NCBI GenBank assembly: GCA_945827465.1
Contig: CALZOH010000031.1
Coordinates: 1-18,749 of the forward strand
DNA length: 18,749 nucleotides
Direction: 5' to 3'
Origin: an uncultured Prevotellaceae bacterium
GTDB taxonomy: Bacteria; Bacteroidota; Bacteroidia; Bacteroidales; Bacteroidaceae
Below are positions 7,459 through 15,087 of this stretch, piece by piece. Under the pieces are notes generated by a model. That model made no database searches and had not been told where the DNA came from. It saw only the letters and a program-made list of their open reading frames with translations. The stretch's first letter is position 1. Each line of letters begins with the position of its first letter. Made by a program: the position numbers and the translations under genes.

Positions 7459-8430
7459 TCAAGAATTTGCGGGGATACAATCGAGTGCTTTCTGAGCAAC
7501 ATCTGCTACGAGGAGGGAGTGTCGGAGATAATGGAGCATTTTCTCGTAGTCTTTCTCGCGATAGATTTGTTCAAATGCTTTGAATTCATCTACCATTCGA
7601 TGACCTTCGGGTGAAATCCGTATGATCTGCATCTTTTCGCCCACACAGAGTTCTAATTTCTCCAAGTCGTCGGGTGATCCGTTGATGCGAAGCCATCCTT
7701 TTTCGCCTTGTATCATATCGAAGCACGGACTAAAGGAATCCTTGGCTGCCGTACAGGAAGCTACCATTTGCGGATAACTGAGCACAACCGTTCCAGAGGT
7801 GTCGATACCGTTAAAGCCCAGTCTTGCGGTGTAATGTACTGTCATGGGAGCACCAAAGAGGGCCAGAACAAAATTCAGATTGTAGATGTTCAGGTCAAGA
7901 AGTGTTCCTCCATCGCAGGCGGGGTCGAAAACGGGAGCTACATCGTGGCGCAAATAGCGGTCGTAACGTGAGGAATACTTAGAGTAGTTGCACTGAATGA
8001 GTCTGACCGGCCCCAATTGGGGAATGAGTTCACGAAGTTGCTGAAAGAAGGGGGCGTGAAGAAAGGTGAGTGCCTCAAACACGTATAGTCCCTGCTTCTG
8101 TGCAGCCTCAGCTAAGCTGTGGCTCTGTTCTGAACGACTGCACATCGGCTTTTCCATGATGAGATTCCTACCTGCGGCCAATGCCTTCATGCCGTATTCA
8201 TAGTGAACGCTGTTGATGTTGCCAATGTAAACAAAGTCGAGGTCTTCTCGCAACAACTCATCATAGTCAGTGAAAACTTTTGCGATGCCATATTGCCGCG
8301 CGAGTTCTTCACCTTTTGCTCGACTTTGTGGGCGGGCATAGATGGCAACAGTTTCAATCTGCGGAACATATTGAAGGGCCTTTAAGGCTTCTCCTGCAAT
8401 CATTCCGGTTCCTACGATGGCCAGTTTCAT
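7459..8430 (-). CDS. Gfo/Idh/MocA-family NAD(P)-dependent oxidoreductase
   Basis: 323 residues, a usual length for the family. Residues 1-120 form a Rossmann fold: the dinucleotide-binding GTGMIAG (7-13) follows the first strand, and the family signature EKP is at 93-95 (IMEKPM), where the lysine contacts cofactor and substrate. In the C-terminal half, DGGTLLDLNIYNLN (173-186) corresponds to the family's GGG-x3-D-x3-H/Y block, with Asp179 and Tyr183 in the catalytic positions. Members oxidise or reduce a hydroxyl of a sugar, inositol or related cyclic substrate; the substrate here cannot be read from the sequence. There is no signal peptide, so it is cytoplasmic, unlike the Tat-exported relatives common in Bacteroidetes. 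It starts 36 bp after the CotH-type gene on the same strand, so the two may share a transcript that ends at 7390-7428. Confidence 0.92.
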   Translation of the reverse strand: MKLAIVGTGMIAGEALKALQYVPQIETVAIYARPQSRAKGEELARQYGIAKVFTDYDELLREDLDFVYIGNINSVHYEYGMKALAAGRNLIMEKPMCSRSEQSHSLAEAAQKQGLYVFEALTFLHAPFFQQLRELIPQLGPVRLIQCNYSKYSSRYDRYLRHDVAPVFDPACDGGTLLDLNIYNLNFVLALFGAPMTVHYTARLGFNGIDTSGTVVLSYPQMVASCTAAKDSFSPCFDMIQGEKGWLRINGSPDDLEKLELCVGEKMQIIRISPEGHRMVDEFKAFEQIYREKDYEKMLHYLRHSLLVADVAQKALDCIPANS

Positions 8431-8466
8431 CTTAATGGTGGGGATGATCCGTTAGGGTGCTACTAC

Positions 8467-10446
8467 TTATTGTAATACGATCTTCTTCTTGACAATATTA
8501 CCCGAAGGTTCTGTTACTCTCACAATGTAGAAGCCGGGTTGCATGCTGATACTCTCGTTGTAGTCTGTTGTGGCCTTGCGGGTTACCAAGGTACCGTCCT
8601 GCTTATAGATTTCTATATTGCTACCTTCCTCAAATTGGCTGAAGCAAATATCGTTACCATCTCTATAGATGACACCGGCAGAGTTGGCTTGCAGGGTGTT
8701 GACGCCGTCGGGAATCAAACCAATCTTTCTGTCAAGCCATGCGATGCGTTCACCTACCCATCCTTTGATAAAGTCAACTTCTGCCTGATAGGAACCACGG
8801 GCAAAAGGTGTGAGCGTTACCAATTCATTAAGGGTTTTCCAACGGGTGTAGTGCAACTTCTGTGAGGCATCGCATGCTTGAGCCACGCTATCAATGAAGC
8901 GCTCAAAGTGTTCGGCTGTAAAATCATTGCGGTTGCGTGCTTCACTCCAGATTTGTGACATCTTTTTAGACGAAGCACCTAAGATGCGGTTGAGCATATC
9001 TTTCATTCCTGCTACGGTAGAGCATTTGTTGCTGAGGCTCACAAAGGTGCTCATCGAGTTGATGGGATAGGTACGTGTGTCATTATCGAAGGCAAGGTCG
9101 CAGTCCCATACCGGTCCGGTGTAGAAGTGAGGATCGTTGCGCTTCTTATACATGTGTACACTATAGTAAGCATCGGTGTTACCGGTAAATTCCATAGCCA
9201 TGAAACGCTTTAAGTACGAATCAACATCCAGTACACTGGGGAAACCAACTGTTGGGTCTGTATAGCTTGTAAGGAAGGTGCGCGTTTCAAACATGTTGTA
9301 ATTGTTGGAAATATACTTGGATTGTGCTGGAGTGATTTCGTCTTCTTTCGGATATTTGATAGTAACGGGTGTACCGAAGCGTGCAGAATAGAATTTCGAC
9401 TTCTCTTGACCGGCATAGGCATCAACTTCAATCATGTATCCTCCCGATACGTTAGGCAAATCGTTGTCTTCGCGTGTCATTTCCTCTACTTCAACGCGGT
9501 TCTTATGCACTTCAACCTGGTCAGTGAGCTGATAGATACCCTTGTACTCACCATTGAGGAATACGTCAACCAATGTAGATGCAGGTGTATAGGGCATTTT
9601 CAGCAGGCGACTGCCTTCAAATGCTACCAGGTTACGCATCAGCGTCTTGTCGCGATAGGTATTGATCAACGTCCAGTCCTTGGCTTTGGCCGGGAAACCA
9701 AGCATACGGTACTTGTGATTTAATTTCATCTTGTATGGTTTCTGTGGGAAGGTCCAGCTACCGTTTCCTCGTCCGCGTACCTGAAGGCTATCTGTGTAGA
9801 TGCTTTTACCTTCATTCCAAATCACCGATACGATGCCTTTTTGATAGATGGTTTTATTGGAATTGTTGATTTCTACAGCGTTTGCCGTGTGAATGGTGAC
9901 TACAGGAAGACTACCCGGTATGTAGAGTTGGGAATCGTCACCTTCCGAAGGTGTTCCATAGAACTTGATGATAGAGATGTTGCATCGTGCATTGTTAGGA
10001 CCTACATAACGTACATAACGGAATCCGCGTGAGCACTTCACGGAGCAATAACTCAAACGGTTATCGGGAACTTCTTTCGGTATGACATACAAAGGTACAG
10101 CGTCGCTGAAGTCGGGCAGGTTGGCACCTTCAAATACACCTAACTCCAAACGGGCACCATGACCTTGTCGAGGACGGAAATATATCTTCGAGATTACATG
10201 CTTCTGACCCAAATCCAGTCCCACCCAGGTGTAAGAACGGTCATAAGAGGCATAGAATGTTCCACTATTGTTGTCAAATGCGTTGGCAGGGGTGTTCACT
10301 GTCTCAGATATAGAACCTGTCGAGTAGTCTACCGAAGGTGAACCGATCGGCGTTCCCGACAGAAGGCTCTGAGCAGAAGCTATGGAGGGTAAGGCCAGAG
10401 CCAATAGCAGTGACATGAAAAGTTGTTTGGTAAAAGTTTTATTCAT
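8467..10446 (-). CDS. Secreted CotH-family protein with F5/8-type-C-like domain and sorting tail
   Basis: 659 residues. Residues 1-25 are a signal peptide with a probable signal peptidase I site at ASA|Q. Residues about 35-165 resemble a discoidin (F5/8 type C) carbohydrate-binding domain: the phrases AFDNNSGTFYAS, WVGLDLGQKHVISKIYFRPR and FRYVRYVGPNN are its hallmarks. Residues about 195-510 match the CotH kinase-like fold: RGRGNGSW (224-231), KPYKMKL (236-242), WTLINTYRDKTLMRN (258-272), GIYQLTDQVEVHKNRV (303-318) and the probable metal-binding PVWDCDLAFDND (445-456). The last 60 or so residues (NIEIYKQDGTLVT, then MQPGFYIVRV and KKKIVLQ) resemble a type A sorting domain of the type IX secretion system. 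CotH in Bacillus is an atypical protein kinase of the spore coat; the role of secreted Bacteroidetes homologues is not settled, though they often accompany surface carbohydrate systems. Followed after 36 bp by the oxidoreductase gene. Confidence 0.9.
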   Translation of the reverse strand: MNKTFTKQLFMSLLLALALPSIASAQSLLSGTPIGSPSVDYSTGSISETVNTPANAFDNNSGTFYASYDRSYTWVGLDLGQKHVISKIYFRPRQGHGARLELGVFEGANLPDFSDAVPLYVIPKEVPDNRLSYCSVKCSRGFRYVRYVGPNNARCNISIIKFYGTPSEGDDSQLYIPGSLPVVTIHTANAVEINNSNKTIYQKGIVSVIWNEGKSIYTDSLQVRGRGNGSWTFPQKPYKMKLNHKYRMLGFPAKAKDWTLINTYRDKTLMRNLVAFEGSRLLKMPYTPASTLVDVFLNGEYKGIYQLTDQVEVHKNRVEVEEMTREDNDLPNVSGGYMIEVDAYAGQEKSKFYSARFGTPVTIKYPKEDEITPAQSKYISNNYNMFETRTFLTSYTDPTVGFPSVLDVDSYLKRFMAMEFTGNTDAYYSVHMYKKRNDPHFYTGPVWDCDLAFDNDTRTYPINSMSTFVSLSNKCSTVAGMKDMLNRILGASSKKMSQIWSEARNRNDFTAEHFERFIDSVAQACDASQKLHYTRWKTLNELVTLTPFARGSYQAEVDFIKGWVGERIAWLDRKIGLIPDGVNTLQANSAGVIYRDGNDICFSQFEEGSNIEIYKQDGTLVTRKATTDYNESISMQPGFYIVRVTEPSGNIVKKKIVLQ

Positions 10447-10491
10447 ATTGATGGATGTAATATTTGGATTTTTCTTTTTGTTTATTTTCGA

Positions 10492-10507
10492 GCCGTAAAT
10501 TTACGGC
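10492..10507. promoter_or_regulatory. 16-bp perfect palindrome upstream of the CotH-family gene
   Basis: GCCGTAAATTTACGGC is a perfect palindrome lying 46-61 bases upstream of the ATG at 10446. Its centre TAAATTTA differs from the -7 consensus TAnnTTTG in one base on either strand, so it could be an operator overlapping the promoter. An oligo-T tract follows on the plus strand. The rest of the 240-bp gap 10447-10686 holds A/T-rich sequence with only weak inverted repeats, such as AATTGGGAAAA at 10517-10527 against TTTTCCTAATT at 10538-10548, which has one G-T pair. Confidence 0.4.
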
Positions 10508-10641
10508 ATTTTTTTTAATTGGGAAAATGATTGCTCCTTTTCCTAATTGGATACGACGCTATAATTACCTATATTTAAGATTATTCAATAAGATAATCGT
10601 TTTTAAGATAAATTGCCGGCTCTTCAATGACAAAATCGTTA

Positions 10642-10665
10642 CATCATTTTCGATGGGCAATGATG
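10642..10665 (-). terminator. Weak hairpin, possible terminator of the 10687-11853 gene
   Basis: CATCATT (10642-10648) pairs with AATGATG (10659-10665) around 10 bases, 21 bases past the stop of the membrane-protein gene, and is followed on the minus strand by TAACGATTTTG. The stem is short and AT-rich, so this is a weak call. Confidence 0.25.
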
Positions 10666-10686
10666 AAGTTTTGGCAGGATATCTGT

Positions 10687-11853
10687 TCAGTTGAAATAGT
10701 AATGCCACCAATAGGTGTTGCCATAAAGACGTCGGGTGCGGTTGCGCCGTTCGGTGTAATCGGTATATTTCTCTGAAAGCTCCATAAAGTCGGAATAATT
10801 GGTGATTTCGGCCGATGTGCCGCGATAAATGATACGGGGATGTATAAATAAGGAGCGATAGAGAATGAGCGCTTCGCGGTAATGCCGTGGCAGATGGTTG
10901 CCCGATGTGTTGGTGATGACACCATAGAATCGGGGTAACCATTGCGCGAAGTCGTCGAGGCGTTTCTGGAGGAGTAGGGTGCATAGCCAATAGTCGGCGA
11001 GCGCATTTTTACTCCGAAGTTGTTGAATGCTTTTCTCTAATTCGCTCAAATAATTTTGTTCAGTGGGCATAAACCCGGGTACGGGCATTAGGCTGTCAGG
11101 CGGCAATATCATCATGCCTGCATCGCTCGGATGGAGAAACAAGTCAGTGGTGGCTGAGTCGATGGGATACTCGAACAGTCGTTCTCCCATTTGTCCTGCT
11201 CGGCTGAGTGTCAGTGCGCGTAAGGCCAGCAAGCGGCGTCCGCTTGTCAAACTACGTGCTCCGATGTTCATGGCCTGGACATATTGATTGCGTTGCAGGT
11301 GTCGTTGAATGCGCAGTTCGTAGTGCAGGCGGTCATCGGTATTGCTTACAAAGGTTACGAACAGCATGCCTGCTAATAGGTAGAGGGCATTGGGCAGAGC
11401 CATTGTCCAAAAATGATCGTGGGGGCGGAATGAACGAGGTCGGAAAAGGGTCAGGAAGACGAAGGCGGCCAGACCGATGATGAGCGGAAAGTAATTGAGG
11501 CGGGTAAATTCGGGTACTATTCCGGTGAGACACGCAAGGCAGAGGAAGGAGGGCAGAAATGAAATGGCGTGATTCCGTCCCTTGAGATGGAGCAACTGGT
11601 TGATGCCTACGTGAACGAAGGTGAACAGCAAGGTAAATAACAGTGCACAACTGCCAGCAATGTCAGGCAGATAGTGCTTGGTAAGTTTATGGAAGGATAG
11701 AGCCAATATGTCTGACTCCATATTGAGCAGAAAGATGTAGCAGAAAAGTATGAACAGCACATAATTGCATAGGTGCAGCAAGCGAACTTTATTACGGAAT
11801 CGGTTGATAAAAATTCGCAGGCGGACAACTATATAATGGGTGGGTGTAATCAT
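10687..11853 (-). CDS. Five-helix membrane protein with soluble C-terminal domain (DUF6057-like)
   Basis: 388 residues. A basic N-terminus (Arg11, Arg13, Arg18, Arg20, Lys22, Arg24) precedes five hydrophobic segments at about 25-43, 64-88, 96-113, 121-137 and 149-170. By the positive-inside rule the N-terminus is cytoplasmic, which puts the 218-residue C-terminal part in the periplasm. That part is helical and TPR-like in places (RHLQRNQYVQAMNIGARSLT, then LRALTLSRAGQMGERLFEYP) and ends in YGNTYWWHYYFN. This layout fits a Bacteroidetes family of unknown function that I recall as DUF6057; the family number is from memory. AAAGGA about 10 bases upstream of the ATG at 11853 is a good ribosome binding site. 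It follows glgB on the same strand but is separated by a strong hairpin. A one-mismatch -7 box (TGATTTTG, minus strand, 11868-11875) suggests its own promoter. Confidence 0.8.
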   Translation of the reverse strand: MITPTHYIVVRLRIFINRFRNKVRLLHLCNYVLFILFCYIFLLNMESDILALSFHKLTKHYLPDIAGSCALLFTLLFTFVHVGINQLLHLKGRNHAISFLPSFLCLACLTGIVPEFTRLNYFPLIIGLAAFVFLTLFRPRSFRPHDHFWTMALPNALYLLAGMLFVTFVSNTDDRLHYELRIQRHLQRNQYVQAMNIGARSLTSGRRLLALRALTLSRAGQMGERLFEYPIDSATTDLFLHPSDAGMMILPPDSLMPVPGFMPTEQNYLSELEKSIQQLRSKNALADYWLCTLLLQKRLDDFAQWLPRFYGVITNTSGNHLPRHYREALILYRSLFIHPRIIYRGTSAEITNYSDFMELSEKYTDYTERRNRTRRLYGNTYWWHYYFN

Positions 11854-11876
11854 CTGTTGGATCCTTTCAAAATCAT

Positions 11877-11920
11877 AAGGGCCGCGCGGTCGACTCCTTC
11901 TGAAATGCCGCGCGGCTCTT
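11877..11920 (-). terminator. GC-rich terminator after glgB
   Basis: A 13-bp stem pairs AAGGGCCGCGCGG (11877-11889) with CCGCGCGGCTCTT (11908-11920), with a single G-U-type mismatch, around 18 bases. It begins 7 bases past the glgB stop and is followed on the minus strand by TTATGATTTTG. It probably closes the four-gene operon and limits read-through into the membrane-protein gene. Confidence 0.8.
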
Positions 11921-11927
11921 AAATTGA

Positions 11928-13940
11928 TTAGTCTTTCTTTTCAAGCACTACGGCAGTACGTGCCGGCAGATAGAGTTTGAGCCATCCCTTGCCGTCGGCG
12001 TCCAATAATGGGTCGGGGATGGTGAAATGTTCCATCGTGTCGTCGGTCAAACCGTTGCCGCCATAGATGGGATTATCGGTGTTGAGCACGGTACGGTAAC
12101 ATCCCTTCAACATTCGGAAGCCATAATCGCTAAAGCTCTTCGACGGATTGAAATTGAAGACGAATAACAGTCTTCCACGTGTGAAGGCAAGTACTTGATC
12201 GGGGTCATCGTGCCATATTTCCTGAACGGGAGTGAGGTCGAATGCCGGTAGACTGCTGATGGTTTTCAGCATATCGCGGTCGAAGTCGCCCAAGAAATGA
12301 TAACATAACGTTTTGTCGTCCACCAAGTGCCATTGACGGCGGGCATATTTGTAACTCCATCCGTTGTCGGCACGCGGAAAATCTATCCATTCGGGATGTC
12401 CGAACTCATTTCCCATGAAGTTCAGATAGGCGCCGTTGATGGTCGAGGCCGTCAGCAGGCGAATCATCTTGTGGAGGGCAATGCCGCGGTGTACCATTCC
12501 GTTCTCATCTCCTTTGCGGAAGTGCCAGTACATGTCAGCGTCAATGAGACGGAATATGATGGTCTTGTCGCCAACCAATGCTTGGTCGTGACTTTCGCAA
12601 TACGAAACGGTGAGTTCATCGGCGCGGCGGTTAGTTACTTCCCAGAAGAGGCTGCTGGGCTCCCAATTCTCGTCGCGTTTTTCCTTAATGATCTTGATCC
12701 AGTAGTCCGGAATGTTCAGCGCCATGCGGTAGTCGAAGCCCATGCCTCCATCCTTGAATGGAGCTGCCAGGCCGGGCATGCCCGATACCTCTTCAGCAAT
12801 GGTGATGGCATTGGGGTTGACTTCGTGAATGAGGCTGTTGGCCAAAGTAAGGTAACAGATGGCGTTGTCATCTTGGTGTCCGTTGTAATAATCGCCATAG
12901 TTGGTAAAGGCTTCTCCCAGTCCGTGGCTGTAATAGAGCATAGAGGTGACGCCGTCGAAGCGGAATCCGTCGAAATGGAATTCCTCTAACCAGTAGCGGC
13001 AGTTGGAAAGCAGGAAGTGGATCACCTCAGGCTTGCCGTAGTCAAAGCACAGACTGTCCCATTGCTTGTGTTCGCGTCGTTCACCCGAATAGAAGTACTG
13101 ACAGGGGTCACCGGCCAGGTTGCCCAGTCCTTCTAACTCGTTTTTGACGGCATGACTCTGCACGAGGTCCATAATCACGGCAATGCCCAGGCTGTGGGCT
13201 TCGTCAATGAGCTGCTTGAGTTCATCGGGTGTGCCGAATCGGCTGGAGGGTGCAAAGAAGTTGGAGACGTGATAGCCGAAACTGCCGTAGTAGGGATGCT
13301 CTTGAATGGCCATCACCTGAATGCAGTTGTAGCCGTCGCGGGCTATGCGTGGTAATATGTTTTCACGAAATTCGTTGTAGGTGCCTACTTTTTCGGCATC
13401 TTGGGCCATGCCGATGTGGCATTCATAGATCAATAAGGGGTGACGCTTGGGTACGAACTTGCCAATACGGAATTTGTAAGGCTTTTGAGGGTTCCATACC
13501 TGAGCGCTGAATATCTTTGTTTTCTCGTCTTGAACAACGCGACGACACCATGCAGGGATGCGTTCGCCGCAACCGCCTTCCCAGTAGACCTTCATTTTAT
13601 AAAAGTCGCCGTGACGGAGTGAACGCAGAGGCAGGGTGATGCTCCATACACCTCCGGCTTTGCGGCTCAGACGGTAGTTGGGTAGCTCCTGCCAGTTGTT
13701 GAAATCACCTATCAGATAGATTTCAGTAGCGTTGGGAGCCCATTCACGGAATACCCATCCTCCGTTTTCTTGATGCAGGCCAAAGTAGAGGTGGCCTAAT
13801 GCAAAGCGTGACAGACTGCCACCCGTACGGGCGGTAAGTTCAGAGCGTACTTCTAAGGCATGCTCGTGGCGGCCGGTAATGGCTGCCTCATAGGGCTCGA
13901 GCCAACGATCGTGGCGAATGAGCTTTAATGTTTTCTTCAT
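11928..13940 (-). CDS. glgB: 1,4-alpha-glucan branching enzyme, GH13_8-like
   Basis: 670 residues. The enzyme cuts an alpha-1,4 glucan chain and rejoins it as an alpha-1,6 branch during glycogen synthesis in the cytoplasm. An N-terminal CBM48-like domain (about 55-150, with GGWVFREWAPNATEIYLIGDFNNW) precedes the GH13 barrel. Catalytic regions: DLVQSH at 258-263; GFRFDGVTSM at 325-334 with nucleophile Asp329; IAEEVSGMPG at 381-390 with acid/base Glu383; ESHDQ at 449-453 with Asp452. GFRFDGVTSM is the form found in the eukaryote-like subfamily GH13_8, while the Escherichia coli type (GH13_9) has a different sequence there. The C-terminal all-beta domain ends at LPARTAVVLEKKD. Last gene of the cluster, 13 bp after the MORN gene. 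No glgA, glgC, glgP or glgX is in the window. Confidence 0.95.
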   Translation of the reverse strand: MKKTLKLIRHDRWLEPYEAAITGRHEHALEVRSELTARTGGSLSRFALGHLYFGLHQENGGWVFREWAPNATEIYLIGDFNNWQELPNYRLSRKAGGVWSITLPLRSLRHGDFYKMKVYWEGGCGERIPAWCRRVVQDEKTKIFSAQVWNPQKPYKFRIGKFVPKRHPLLIYECHIGMAQDAEKVGTYNEFRENILPRIARDGYNCIQVMAIQEHPYYGSFGYHVSNFFAPSSRFGTPDELKQLIDEAHSLGIAVIMDLVQSHAVKNELEGLGNLAGDPCQYFYSGERREHKQWDSLCFDYGKPEVIHFLLSNCRYWLEEFHFDGFRFDGVTSMLYYSHGLGEAFTNYGDYYNGHQDDNAICYLTLANSLIHEVNPNAITIAEEVSGMPGLAAPFKDGGMGFDYRMALNIPDYWIKIIKEKRDENWEPSSLFWEVTNRRADELTVSYCESHDQALVGDKTIIFRLIDADMYWHFRKGDENGMVHRGIALHKMIRLLTASTINGAYLNFMGNEFGHPEWIDFPRADNGWSYKYARRQWHLVDDKTLCYHFLGDFDRDMLKTISSLPAFDLTPVQEIWHDDPDQVLAFTRGRLLFVFNFNPSKSFSDYGFRMLKGCYRTVLNTDNPIYGGNGLTDDTMEHFTIPDPLLDADGKGWLKLYLPARTAVVLEKKD

Positions 13941-13953
13941 ACTGTTTGAATGG

Positions 13954-15072
13954 TTAGTTTTCTATAGCAAGTCCGTGGTCGTAAGTACCTTTCCGGACAA
14001 TGTTGCCATTTTTGTCTTTCTCTATAAAATCTCCGTGTCTGCGGCCCTCTAAATAGGAGCCTTCAAAGCGCAGACCATCTTTGTCTTCTTCAATGCACTT
14101 GCCGTCTTTGACTCCGTTTTTAAAGCCTCCTTTATATTTTGAGCCTTCTGCCAGGCGCAGAATGCCTTCACCGTGCATTTTCCCTTTCGACCAAGCACCT
14201 TCGTACACGTCACCGTTGGTCCAGGTGTAAGTGCCTTGTCCGTCTCGTTGGTTATTGAGCCAATGTCCTTTATATTCAGCGCCGTTTTTCCAGGTGTAAG
14301 TGCCTTCACCGCTTTGTTCGCCTTTGAGGAATTGTCCGACATAACGATTGCCGTTTTCAAAGGTAAAGATTCCTGAGCCGGTACGTTCGCCTTTTACGTA
14401 TTCGCCATCATAAACGTTACCGTTTTTGAAGCGATAGATGCCTTTGCCGTGCTGCAGGTCATCCAGCCAATTGCCTTTATATTCGTCGCCGTCGGCATAA
14501 CTGAAGGTGCCTTTGCCGTTGCGCTGGTTGTTGGCCCAACTTCCTTTGTAGGATGAACCGTCGGGCCAGATGAAGGTTCCTGTTCCGCACTTCTGGTCAT
14601 CTTTCCATTCGCCTACGTACGAGGCTCCGTTCTTATAGATATAGGTGCCGTGCCCGGTGCGTTTGTCTTGTTCCCAATCGCCCTCATATACGTCGCCATT
14701 GTAGTAATACATTTTGCCTTCTCCCTGTTGGTAGTCACGATACCAGAGGCCCTCGTAGCGGTTGTTGTTCATGAAGTAGTAGGTGCCATGGCCGTGTTGT
14801 TGGTCCTGAAACCATTCTCCGTCATACTTCTCACCGTCGGGGAAGGTGTAAATTCCCTTTCCCTGGCGCTTGCCCTTTACGTACTCGCCTTCATATACGT
14901 CGCCGTTCTTAAATTCGGTGCGGCCTTTCCCTGAGGGACGACCGCCCTCCAGTTCTCCTTGATAGACTGATCCGTCTTTAAAGGTATAAGTGCCGATTTT
15001 CAGTTTCTGTGCCTCCAGTGGAATACACCAGATGAGCAGGGCTAATGAGAGGATGTATGGGGTATATTTCAT
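13954..15072 (-). CDS. Secreted MORN-repeat protein
   Basis: 372 residues. An N-terminal signal peptide (hydrophobic 6-18, probable cut after LEA or LEAQ near residue 22) is followed by MORN repeats covering almost the whole protein: about 14 full units of 23 residues plus a partial last one, of the form NGDVYEGEYVKGKRQGKGIYTF. No lipobox is present, since the Cys17 context (LIWC) does not fit one. MORN repeats fold into an elongated beta-sheet and in other proteins bind lipids or other proteins; the partner here is unknown. The last two units diverge (IEEDKDGLRFEG, FIEKDKNGN). No enzymatic domain is fused. It lies 15 bp after kdsB and 13 bp before glgB, so it is co-transcribed with cell-envelope and glycogen genes. 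Periplasmic or outer-surface location is inferred from the signal peptide. Confidence 0.9.
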   Translation of the reverse strand: MKYTPYILSLALLIWCIPLEAQKLKIGTYTFKDGSVYQGELEGGRPSGKGRTEFKNGDVYEGEYVKGKRQGKGIYTFPDGEKYDGEWFQDQQHGHGTYYFMNNNRYEGLWYRDYQQGEGKMYYYNGDVYEGDWEQDKRTGHGTYIYKNGASYVGEWKDDQKCGTGTFIWPDGSSYKGSWANNQRNGKGTFSYADGDEYKGNWLDDLQHGKGIYRFKNGNVYDGEYVKGERTGSGIFTFENGNRYVGQFLKGEQSGEGTYTWKNGAEYKGHWLNNQRDGQGTYTWTNGDVYEGAWSKGKMHGEGILRLAEGSKYKGGFKNGVKDGKCIEEDKDGLRFEGSYLEGRRHGDFIEKDKNGNIVRKGTYDHGLAIEN

Positions 15073-15087
15073 GGTTATGCCGGGATT

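Noticed and set aside
10517..10548. AATTGGGAAAA/TTTTCCTAATT inverted repeat as a terminator
   Set aside because: On neither strand is the stem followed by a T run; on the minus strand it is followed by As.
12327..12989. 220-codon open frame antisense to glgB
   Set aside because: It lies wholly inside glgB, whose catalytic motifs are intact; the product has no recognisable features.
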